64,000 nt of DNA from Tubiluchus corallicola. Lineage: Eukaryota > Priapulida > Priapulimorpha > Priapulimorphida > Tubiluchidae. Below are positions 27,801-37,771 of the stretch, piece by piece. The notes beneath the pieces are model-generated. The model saw nothing but the letters and a program-made list of their open reading frames with translations. It was not told the DNA's origin and did no database searches. Location of the stretch: positions 255,768 to 319,767 of the forward strand of contig JAQGDQ010000110.1 of assembly GCA_030141605.1 (NCBI GenBank), in the 5' to 3' direction. Numbering within the stretch: position 1 is the stretch's first letter; every line of letters begins with the position of its first letter. The translations under genes and the position numbers were made by a program.

Positions 27801-30800
27801 CCTGTGCTCAATTTAATGGCCTAGATATGAAAAATAAGAGACTGGAAAAGCAGTGACTGTTAATTTGGAAGTTCTTTGTGATGTAGAGCCTATTGAATTT
27901 GTGCTAATGTCGTATGATCAACTGGGGTCTGGTCATGATTAGTTACAGTTCTGCTAGTATTAAAGGAAGACAGGATGATTTTTGATATACTACCTCATTT
28001 TCAAGTACTGTAAAAACTATACGTTTTAATATCAATAATACTGTAAAAGCATTTCTGATAAAATTTAGCTTCTGATGACATCACAAGCTAACATAATTTT
28101 CAACAACAGAAACATCCAACTAGCGTGTTTGCGAAAGCAAAAATTGAAGTACTGTACTACTGTAAGAGATTTAGTGTGTTGTAATAAAACTCAGCATGTT
28201 TTTAAATGAAAATTCAAATTTTAAATTACCACTTGCTTACGCATTACACTTGTGCAATGCATTCCAAAATGCAACTACTAGTGCCCATCTAACTAGCGAA
28301 TGGCGAAATGCATGTAGCAGAGAAAAACTAGTGGTGCAAATGAGAAATTGAGTTTGCCTGGTAATAATTCTTTCATGTAAGTCATTTTTAAAAAAATAGT
28401 ATGTTTCCTTTCAATATTTTAAAGAATAGGTTGTTTTAACCTATATTTTAACATTGGGTCCAGTTTTTTCTGATTTTGCTTTAAGCTGATTTAAAACTAC
28501 TGTATGCTCAGTGTTAGTATGTTGTGCATATTTTCGAAGTACGTATAAGTAAAATTTAGTATTTGAAATGATAAATATTAATGTTGTGTGCATACGTTTT
28601 TATCTATGGTGTTATCACGAAGTTCATGGGTTAATGACTGTAGTTATATTCTGCAGACTGCTCACATTAATGTTATTATTGTTAAGCATATTGCATAATA
28701 TAAAATCAAAAAGATATGTTTGGCAGATGGGCGGTATGTGCTCAGCCTGCAATTATACTTACAGGCGCATTTAGGTTTCAAAACGAAGACATTAACTAAA
28801 CATGGATTTCCGATTGTGACTGAGCCGTTTTTGCGCTCTGTTTTGTTGATAGTCTTCAAACAACGATTGCGAGATCTCACGTTGAGATCACGCATAGAGT
28901 TACCGCACAGTGATGGACGAATGATGATGGGCACTGTAGACGAGTATGGTGTACTTGAGGAAGATGAAGTTTTCGTGCAGTATTCTAAGGAAGTCACTTC
29001 ACCCAAAGACGAGCTGGTAGGTCTTTGAGACACACTTTTAGTTCTTCTTTTAGAAAAAAATCTAATAAATAAATGGGGTAAAGTGAGTCGTGCTGGTTCT
29101 GTTTTTTAGAAAAACTTCAAATAAAAAATGAGGTGAACCGTAAAATGTTTTATCTGTGTTTGCTTTAATGCATTGTAATAATTATGTATTTGGTAATTTT
29201 ACGTCAAATCGTCACCAATAAGCAGAGCACTGGATAGTTATTATTTGGCAAAAGAATTTCGAAAAAAATTTGCTTGTTGCTGTTTTTGTATGGAAATCTT
29301 CTGCAGTAGGAAGCTACATAAGCACATTGTTTCTGTGCTGCAAAATTACTCATTGTCAGTCATTCATACTAGAATGTCATTGCCACAAAACAATCATAGT
29401 TAGCAATGTTATTTCTGTAAGCTGTCTCGTTGGTAACTTTCAAAAATTTCTAGAATTTTTATCATTTCAATCTTGTCTGCATAGATATATATTATCAAAT
29501 GCCAAACACATTATAGTACCCATTTTACATTGTTGTAAGTCCAGATTCTTTCTGTACTGATTTATGACCGAATCCTATTTGCCGTTAACTGTCTTATGTA
29601 TCTGTTTGACTCCAAAAGGACTGAAGTCATGCATATCTTTGCATTTCAGCTGTAGGGCCCAATGCCCAGTGGCAGCTCGTAGCTGAAATTGCTGGGAGTG
29701 CTGTTTCAGAAAATTTTTAGCCATTGTTTTAATTCTACGTAGAACAAAACAAACATATATAATTTTATGTTGTAATTTTAAACAAATAAACATACGCAAA
29801 AATTTATACGTAAACTTGATAAAATCGTAAAAAAAGATATTGTTTGCTTACGAATAGCCTAAATTGTTGCAGTTCAAGAATATGCTGGTACACCACTTTT
29901 AAGCCCATGACAACAGACAACACACACTGCGTGAGTGACAGTACTCTTTCTACCTCAAGTGCAGCCTCTTATCTCAGACATGTGCACATGGCCTCATGCG
30001 CACAACAGTCAAACACCATGTTGCTTGAGCAGTGACCGCACTGTGCTGGGCTGTGAAACAAACAGTACTACTCTCACGTGCACTTGGCCATACAAGTATA
30101 AAGAAAGAACTAAAGAAAAACTTATAATATTGAATATTATCGATAATATTGAGTGAAAACAGGAGTGCTGCAGTTCCACGGTACTTGTACACAAGCCCCC
30201 ACTGCTAGACAAGTCTGGTTCAGACATTTCTGCCTTGATTCTGAACTAGCTTTGCCAACATCAGTATAATTTCAAAAGTTAATGCCTTTTTCAAGATTCG
30301 AACCAGACAGCACAGTTTTTGTGTACAATTTAACCTTCAAAGTTGCTTCTGAGGCATTTCATAAACTTTCTAGCAATACAGTTTGTGTGATTAGACAGCA
30401 ATGTGAACGTTTTGTGCCTTTTTCTAATCTCCTTAACTTCTGCTGATTATTTGCTAGATTGTGCTCACTGGAGATGTTCTTGTTACGAAGAACCCTTGTT
30501 TTCATCCAGGAGATATTAGGATTTACAAAGCTGTTGATGTACCAGAACTCAGTCATTTATCTGACTGCATTGTCTTTTCTAGCAAAGGTTCTATAATTCA
30601 TATCTCAATAATTTACTCCGTTACTGACAAATGGTTTTAAATTAAAAGTATATTTTCTGCGGATTAGTTTTGCATCTGCAACTATACGTATTTGCAATAA
30701 ATTTCAGTATTCATTAATAATTTATTCTTATTTTTAGTACAGCTATATAGATCGGTTATCATTGTTATCAAACTACATCAGTTAGTACGGCATGTTATGT

Positions 30801-33800
30801 ACATTAATCCTGCAAGATGATAGAACAAAAACAAACCTATAACAGGTTTTCACGAGCATTATAAGCCTTTTATTAAAGACTAACAACTTACCGACAGTTA
30901 ATGTTAAACGAAAGAACTGTAGTGTACATTGTGTTTTAGCTGCTAATACTTTTAATTCATACTAATAATAATTGCTCACCTTATTCAACTTGCTGGTAAG
31001 CAGAGCAGTACTAAGAACTGTAGTGTATAATATGTTTTAGCTCCTAATACTTTTAATTCATGCTAATAATGATTTCTTACCTTATTCAACTTGCTGCTAA
31101 GCAGAGTAGTACTAAGAACTGTAGTAGTACTAAGTTGTTCATACCTTGGTGTAGCATGTAACTATGCACTTCTGTTTATACAGGACATCGGCCCGCTCCA
31201 AATATGATATCTGGTTCGGATTTGGACGGAGATATGTACTTTGTCACCTGGAACAAAAAGCTGTTGCCACCTCTCTGCAACCAGGAACCAATGCCATTTC
31301 CAAAAGCTGAGAAAAAGTACCTAGATCATGAGCTGTGCACATCAGATATGATCGATTTCATTGTAGATTACATACTCAATGATCAATTAGGTATGATTGC
31401 TAATGCTCATCTTGTGCATGCTGACATGCAGAAATACACTATATTTAGTGAACCCTGCTTGGAACTTGCAGAACTGCATTCCTATGCTGTGGATTTTCCA
31501 AAAACCGGAAGCTGCCCACCAATGCAGCCGTATCTTACCGTCAGACAGTTTCCAAACTTCATGAAGAAGTGGGATAAGCCAAGATACACATCAAAAAAGA
31601 TCATTGGTAAGTGATGCCTTGTTTTTTTTATTAGAAACTTTTATCATGGTTAGTTTTATCATGTACTGCCACACATTGCATTTTTGTTGAAACTTGCCAA
31701 ATGCTAGACTAGTTGCTTTAGTAGTGCACTAAGCTGAACTGTTTGCAAGTTTACTAGTTTAAGGCAGTAATATTGACTAAACTTCTTTAACTTCACCTGT
31801 TTGAAAGAGATTTCATACTTGTCTATTCTTTGCATTAAGTTTTAAATGGAGGCTCTTCCTGACATGCTTTACAGCACTAAAAGATGCACATGTATTTTCA
31901 GTTTTTTATATAGCTTTGTATAATAAATTTGTCATTTTGTTAAAAATGTACTATCATGAGCCGCAGAACTAAAGTTTTTTGTCGCTAACAGCATTACAAC
32001 CATAAGTGATGTCACTACATGCATACACTGTCGTGTAGTACTTGCATATGTAATACAACTGTTGTTATTAGTCCATTAATATTTTTAGGAAAACTCTTTG
32101 TTACGTGTGAGATGCTTTCCAAGCAACAACTCTCGTTAAGTGATCAGTTGATGTCTTCAACTGATGTAAAACCGGATCCTCGCTTTTTGATCTCTGGCTT
32201 CGAGAGTCACCTCCTCGCTGCACAAGTCGCGTACGGCTTGTATTGCAATAAAGTCAACACCGTCATGAAAACTTATGGGATCAGTCATGAAGTCGAGCTG
32301 GCGTCTGGCTTTGTAATGAGAGTTGGCAATCATCGAGGCATACTTACCAAAGAAACTGGTGACGTGAGAGAACTGTTGAAGGCCAAAATGAACATGATTC
32401 GACAGCAGTTTAAGTGTACGCTTTTTGTTAAATTCGGAGAAGAAGAAAAAGTGATGGAAAACCCTCCAAAAGAGCTGCTGCAGCTCGTTTCTGCATTTTA
32501 TTATGTAGCGTATTCTTCACATTCTTCCGAAGTTTCTCGGTGCTTAAGTTTTCCCTGGATATTTCACAGTTTGCTGGCTGTCATCAACAGGATCAATACC
32601 AACTGTGACTTAAGCTTCAACATTCCAGCAAATACTTTGGGACCTCTCTACATATCAAAAAGCATTGAACAATACGTAGAAATTGAATCCGAGCAATACA
32701 AAGCAATAGATGTAGCTGTGGGGCGCATTCAGTCCATGATCAGTGGTGCTTTGAATGTTTCCGTTGTCAGAACTAACCTCACAGAATTGGGATTACATCT
32801 AAGTAATCATGTGGACTTAGCTGTGAACACTGCAGCTGTGGGAAATTATGCTAGTGTGATTACTACGTCATTGCCTAGTTGTCTGCATGTTAGCAAGCAA
32901 ACAGATGATGTTGTTGTATTGACAGATGCATCATTTGAGATTGTGCTTCATAAAGCGGACAGTGAAGTACATGAAAGAACTATTGGTTTGTCAAATGTAC
33001 TTTCCAACTCACCGTCTTTCCGTAAGTTACTTATTGTTCTAGTCAATTGGGCTTCCTCAGTGTCCTTGATTGGATATACAAGACATGACACAATAAGTCC
33101 TTTGTGTTTTGCGAACATTTTAAGCAATTATTTATTTCAACTGCATGATGCTGATATACAGAACAATCTAGGCATGCATTTTTTGAGTTTGTTGCATTAT
33201 ATAAGCAGTGGACGAGTCATCACTGACCACCAGGAGGTATTTAACACAATGCCCGAGCCGTTCTGTGATAAGATGACAAAATTCGGTTTGCACGCCTATC
33301 ATAAAGTTTGCCAGATGCTAAGTGTTTTAGCATTATTCGATGACAAGGTAAACTGCGATAGCAATAGAACTAATAATATGCTTGTTGAAAAACTGTCCAC
33401 TGAAGCATTTAGTTCAATAGTTTATGCTGAGGAATATCACTCAAGACGCATGTCTGACAAAACTGGTGCTATTGTAACTATCAAACAGACGGTAATTGGT
33501 AACAGCAATGCTTTAGTGCTAGAAGCTTGGGGTTCAAACAGTGCATTGTGGAACGTGACACAGGAAATCTTAAAGCTGGAACGAAACCGCTTTGTGTCGG
33601 TAACCCATCATAGAAAGCGAACATTGGTCCACGGATCACATGTGTTAATGTTGGAGAAATCTGCGGAGGAGGCGCAGGTGGTATTTGAACCATACCTGGG
33701 AGAGACGAATGATAACCATAAAAACCGCAGTTGTGTCATACCGAAACTTCTGCAGTTGACAGACAATGGAATTGAGTTTGAACATTTCAAGCAAAGTGTG

Positions 33801-34676
33801 TATCAGCAACGTCAGCTGTTGTTAGACAAATATGATGATAGGTACCATGGGCAGTTGAGGATCATTTCTCGCTTTGGTCGAGTGTACCTCATGCACACAC
33901 CAGATTCAGAAATGTCCGTTCGTCAGCTACTGGAGTGCACTAATGGCCAACTGAACATATTTCACAAACCATTTGATATTAGACATTCGTTTATTCCACA
34001 AGACTCGCGAAATGTCGAAGAAGTAAAAGGTTTCTTAAGAAACTCCAACTTTGAAGAAACTGACAAGACAAAAAAATTCCAAGCACAATTACTTGGAGCA
34101 AACAGAGTATCAACTACACTTGTTTTAGATGAGAATTTTAACTATATAGAATGTCGCTTGTCGGATTACAAGTGGATGGTCGCAGACTTGGTCAGTGTGA
34201 ATGGATTGCTGGATGCTCGAATACAAGTCCAGTCTCGTCGTTGCATTACAGGAAGTGATATCGACAACTACGAGGGGATGAAGGACTTAGCAAATCCTGA
34301 AATGCCTGTAATTGTGCCAGATGCCAATATCACTTTTGGAGACGCTCCTGGAATTCGAGTTTGTAATGCATTTTGGGATGTTTGTGAATTTGTGCGTTAT
34401 AAAGAGGTAAGCCGGTATACATATTTAATTCCAACTCTGGTACGTGACTCTAGAATTCCAGGAGTTAGTTTTCTCCAACGTCTGTGGATTGACGTGAATT
34501 ACGTGTGTCAGTACTCACGACCACACCGTGGACAATTTCGAGATGTAGTTCCACGTCAGGAGGTAACTTTGCAGGCCTCTTTGCCTAGCCTTCGAGAAAC
34601 GGCACAGCTAAACAGCTTCTTGCTAGATTTTTGGGAGTTTACGATTCGTCTTCGAAATATCATATCCAACGGTTGA
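20083..34676 (+). CDS. eukaryotic RNA-dependent RNA polymerase (RDR/QDE-1/EGO-1 family), 12 exons
   Basis: Cell-encoded RdRP that copies RNA templates to make or amplify small-RNA precursors. Exons: 20083-21037, 21504-21667, 21772-21973, 22204-22377, 25182-25321, 25658-25754, 26495-26584, 27294-27442, 28765-29016, 30458-30587, 31184-31606, 32089-34676. Phases fit throughout, giving about 1787 codons. Family landmarks appear in the expected order: VGKILLTPSRLIFL, KFLGCSNSQLRAHCCW, GQAFSTT, FTDGIGKIS, FQIRYGGAKGVL, LNRQVITLMSGLG, EPFLRSVL, NPCFHPGDIR with a VDVPELSHLSD stretch, and the catalytic SGSDLDGDMYFVTW (aspartates D797, D799, D801). The C-terminal head (FLISGFESHLLAAQ and FYYVAYSSH, ending near residue 1080) also fits. 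The first exon (about 318 codons) and last exon (862) are long; the core is cut into ten short exons. About 700 residues follow the core: a nucleotidyltransferase-like part, then unassigned sequence. The start is the first in-frame ATG after a TAA at 20059. All catalytic residues are intact, so it is probably active. Confidence 0.95.
22972..23575. mobile_element. piggyBac-type MITE in RdRP intron 4
   Basis: Perfect 13-bp terminal inverted repeats, CCCTTTCACTACA on the left and its complement on the right, are flanked on both sides by TTAA (22968-22971 and 23576-23579). TTAA targets and CCCTTT-like termini are typical of piggyBac elements. The 604-bp interior has no transposase frame, so it is non-autonomous. 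It includes a CA-rich stretch near 23120-23180. Confidence 0.8.
24810..24844. repeat. (AT)n microsatellite in RdRP intron 4
   Basis: An uninterrupted run of AT dinucleotides. The 2.8-kb intron around it (22378-25181) otherwise holds only the piggyBac-type MITE and AT-rich sequence. Confidence 0.95.
29667..30204. mobile_element. hAT-like non-autonomous element, copy 1 (RdRP intron 9)
   Basis: The ends are CAGTGGCAGCTCGT and ACAAGCCCCCACTG, which match as inverted repeats at 11 of 14 positions. The interior aligns over most of its length with a second copy at 57035-57494, which shows that this is a dispersed family. Blocks shared by both copies include TATACGTAAACTTGATAAAA, GCTTACGAATAGCCTAAA and AAAGAAAGAACTAAAGAAAAA. 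No transposase frame is present. The 8-bp flanks do not match here, so the target duplication has decayed or an end is misplaced. Confidence 0.7.
30912..31130. repeat. 101-bp tandem duplication upstream of RdRP exon 11
   Basis: A 101-bp unit starting AAGAACTGTAGTGTA is repeated twice with about 90% identity; the start of a third unit follows at 31114. It lies in intron 10 and ends about 50 bp before the acceptor of the exon that carries the catalytic aspartates. Confidence 0.85.
31184..31606 (+). other. RdRP catalytic exon (exon 11), DLDGD motif
   Basis: This exon begins GHRPAPNMISGSDLDGDMYF. The three aspartates of DLDGD (D797, D799, D801) bind the catalytic magnesium in the double-psi beta-barrel polymerase fold of this family. 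The exon opens in phase 1 after a CAG acceptor at 31181-31183 and closes at a GTAAGT donor. Confidence 0.93.
32664..33140 (+). other. nucleotidyltransferase-like (poly(A)-polymerase type) region of the RdRP, probably inactive
   Basis: Residues about 1118-1276 follow the layout of the terminal nucleotidyltransferase catalytic and core domains. There is a helical lead-in, then ELGLHLSNHVDLAV, which parallels the usual GS…GL.L..SDIDL motif, then a strand-rich stretch, and then FRKLLIVLVNWASS followed by SPLCFANILSNYLFQ, which parallels the (R)LV..lK.WA…LSSY.L…LQ helices. The Gly-Ser pair reads Asn-Leu and the first catalytic Asp position reads His, so catalysis looks lost. The assignment is by pattern only. 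Confidence 0.45.
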
Positions 34677-37376
34677 AGAACACCTAGTTGTCTGTTTAGA
34701 AATCATTTACAGTAAGGAACGTTATAATGCTAAGACATTTTTGTTTACAAAACAGTATAATGTCTTAGAATATGTTTTATATTAACTTTTGTGTATGCAG
34801 CTAATGTGGAATAATTTATATTGCTAATTTAATTTGTGATATTTATTTGTGATTTTTTTCCACTTCCACGCAAAATTGTTCAAATAGCTTCTTCAGGTTT
34901 GTGAGTTTATAAAGTGCTGTTACAAGTGTTCGTCTTTCTTTATTGCCGTACATGATAATTTTTGGTGTAACACACTTCCTCATGTGTACATAAACGTTTT
35001 AACTACTGTTTAAAATGTTGTTGTACTAGTCTATATCTATATAGTTTACTAAATGCCAGTAAACTATCTGGCAGAAATAGTCAAACCAAAATTTTACATG
35101 TGCATTCAGTTGTTGCTGTTTTGTATAGTGTGACATACATGTATACATAAACTTATATTTGTACATCTTGTTTTTTTACATTTTTATCTTTACATTTTTA
35201 TACTTTATTTTTATTCTTTATATTTGTACTTTTGTTCATGCACAGTACATTACCTGAACAGCTGTTTTATAGTTTATTGTTTGCACATTATGTTTCACTC
35301 TGTTGCTAATAGTCGCTGTTGCTGCTGCTGCTATTGCTACTGTTTGTTACCAATGTTAATGCTAGTGCAGCTAACAAAGTAGCTAACACATGTGTAGCAA
35401 AAAAATATTAACAATTTGCTTACAGTGTGAAAGTAGTTATTTAAACTTTTTAGTTTTGCACTTCACTTGTTTTTAGAACTGTGTGTGTATTTTTTAAGCT
35501 ATAAGCCTTGCATGTTATCAAATCAAGATTGAAAAGAGGGACTCACTGCTTGCCACAGAACTTGCATGTATTCCAGTATTGTAAAATTACTAAATTTGTG
35601 TGCTGTACACTAACAAAACAGTGTATTCTTACCATTGTATACACAGTTTGAAGCTCATTGCATAACATTAAATTATAGTAACATGACAGATTTAAAATGT
35701 CTCTGCTTTTATGTAATGAATCAGAAGTGCATTAAGTATCCCATGTATAGTCCTCTAGCTAAAGGTTACAAACTGTATCATTTACGTTATTGTACCATGT
35801 ACGTTGCTATTGTCTTAATTTTATTTTTAATAAATAAAGTACTGATACATCTGTTAGCTATGGGCTTGACTGTTTGATGCACTTTAAATAAACTATGGTT
35901 TTTCCTAAGATGTTTGTGCTTTGTGACATTCACGAACTCTGAGAAACTTCATTTTCATGGACATTGTTAACAGTTCACTGAACTCTGAAAAAAAACTGAT
36001 ATGTATTTAAGAGCATTGTGAAATCTTTCTTGAGCTTTGGGAAACTGTTCATGAATTGTATTCATACTTCTTGGCCACTTTATAGGGTTCACGTGCATAT
36101 ATGTATAGCATAAAAGATCAGGCAGTGGTCCCAATGAACCTACCAGTTATGCACCCGAGTCAGTGTAATTAAATGCCATGCTTGGTCGATTTCAGTAGCG
36201 CCCCCATAAGGAATGTAATTTCAATGTCCATCATGGAAGCATTACCATGGAAATTTATGTCAGTAAGCAACTTAAGTATTTAACTCAAGAACATTTTGAA
36301 ACTTCTTCAAGATATTTCACCTGGACTCGTGCTTGCTAATGTGATCAAGCAAAAAAGTCAAGCAGCTCATGCTAAGAATATGACATTTAGCTTTTTATCA
36401 AAGAATATAAAATTTGCTGTTAAATTTAAAACGTATTATGTTGTGCCGTTTTAAAATAATATGTTACATGTGAGATGTATGTTATTTTATGTCTACACTT
36501 CTTTTTAATCACACTGCACTTTACTTACTTTTTTATTTGTGACTGCTCTCCTTTTTCAAATGTGATTTTTTTTGCTTGTGCTAATATAAAAACCACAAAA
36601 AATTAGTCATTAATTTTATGTGATTTTTACTATTTTTTAATTTTTCATCTAATGATAAACCACAGTGTCGGTTTGTATTCGCTTAATTGTTGGATTCTTC
36701 ATTAATTGCTGGTGCTTATCTTTGTAGGTAAGTACATACCATAATCACCCACCTATTCTCTCCTAGTAAAACTATACTTATAGCTAAACATATTAATAAA
36801 ATACTACATTAGTAGTTAATTAATAAGTGCTTAGCTCAGACCTATCAAAATATTTAGTTGAATAAAAATGCGCAAGAAACATGAAAGACATGAAAGCTGA
36901 AGTCATTCCATTACAAAGCTATTAAAGCAGATTTAATGAAGATCAAAGAAGTTAATGAGCAATTGCCATAGATTGCTTATTAAATATCTTGATTTTGTAA
37001 AATACAGAACAATCGATCAGTTGTGTATTAAAATGTGAATTAAATATTGTTATGTACAATATCCAAATTGCTTCATATAAACAAACAGCTCAAGAATAGA
37101 ATTTCATAAAAAGCTCAACCAATCTGGCTGCCTTAAATGTTCATGTATGTTTTGTGTTCGTACTACATTACGAATTTAAGAGTTCTGACAAACTACTTGT
37201 ACTAATAATGCACTCGAGATTCACTTGATCACATTCAGTGAAAAATGCTAATACAAAAATTTTTCCACACTGTAAAATGTTGAGCTGCTGGTACAAAAAA
37301 CTATAAAATGTTTTATGTAGGTGAAAGATTACAAAAAGTATTCTACTATTAACTGTTATCTATAAAAAACAAACTA
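34677..37376. other. RdRP 3' UTR and spacer to TOP3B
   Basis: Probable RdRP 3' UTR up to the poly(A) signals near 35829-35892, then AT-rich sequence. No coding frame or RNA gene is evident. Confidence 0.5.
35829..35892 (+). terminator. candidate RdRP poly(A) signals
   Basis: Overlapping AATAAA hexamers at 35829-35838 and another at 35887-35892 are followed by GU-rich sequence near 35911. They would give a 3' UTR of about 1.2 kb. No good hexamer lies closer to the stop codon. Confidence 0.45.
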
Positions 37377-37752
37377 CAGTGGCCGCCGCTTATTGTGGAC
37401 ACCTCGGGCCAGCAGTGTATGTCCATATTAAGCGGCTGTCCATATTAAGCGAAGTGACCCATGAAGACCCTCCCCCTTCATTAAAAAAGGCAAAAAACTG
37501 TCTGTATCAACTCGTCTCCTGTTTTATTGAAAAAAAAGAAGTCAGACGAGTTTGTTTGGCAGGAAACTTTTCTCTCAACCTTGAACGGAAGGAAGTTATC
37601 ACAGTTTCGAAGCTCTCAAGGCCACGGCAAACGGCGAACTGACTGATGCAATGACTCACACAGGCAGCAGAGCGGGAAGCTCTTTTCAATCACGCGCGCA
37701 GGCCGTGGTTGGCACAGCTGGTTCACGTGTCCATAATAAGCGGCGGCCACTG
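37377..37752. mobile_element. MITE with 26-bp TIRs and TA target duplication (pogo/Tc1-mariner-like)
   Basis: The termini read CAGTGGCCGCCGCTTATTGT on the left and the complement on the right. The terminal inverted repeats pair over 26 bp with one mismatch. TA dinucleotides flank the element (37375-37376 and 37753-37754). Two direct copies of GTCCATATTAAGCG lie just inside the left end. The CAGT start and TA target fit pogo/Tigger-type elements. The interior codes for nothing I recognise. The element ends 19 bp from the TOP3B stop codon. Confidence 0.85.
37523..37528 (-). terminator. candidate TOP3B poly(A) signal inside the MITE
   Basis: On the minus strand an AATAAA hexamer lies about 245 bases downstream of the TOP3B stop, within the transposon. 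If used, the mobile element supplies the gene's 3' end. Confidence 0.3.
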
Positions 37753-37771
37753 TATATAAAAATTCTAATAG

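Noticed and set aside
29659-30212. A target-site duplication for hAT-like copy 1
   Set aside because: The 8-bp flanks CCAATGCC and CTAGACAA do not match.
31626-32088. RdRP last exon starting at the ATG of the long open frame (32019)
   Set aside because: The conserved GKLFVTCE continues from exon 11 only if splicing occurs at the TTTTTAG acceptor ending at 32088.
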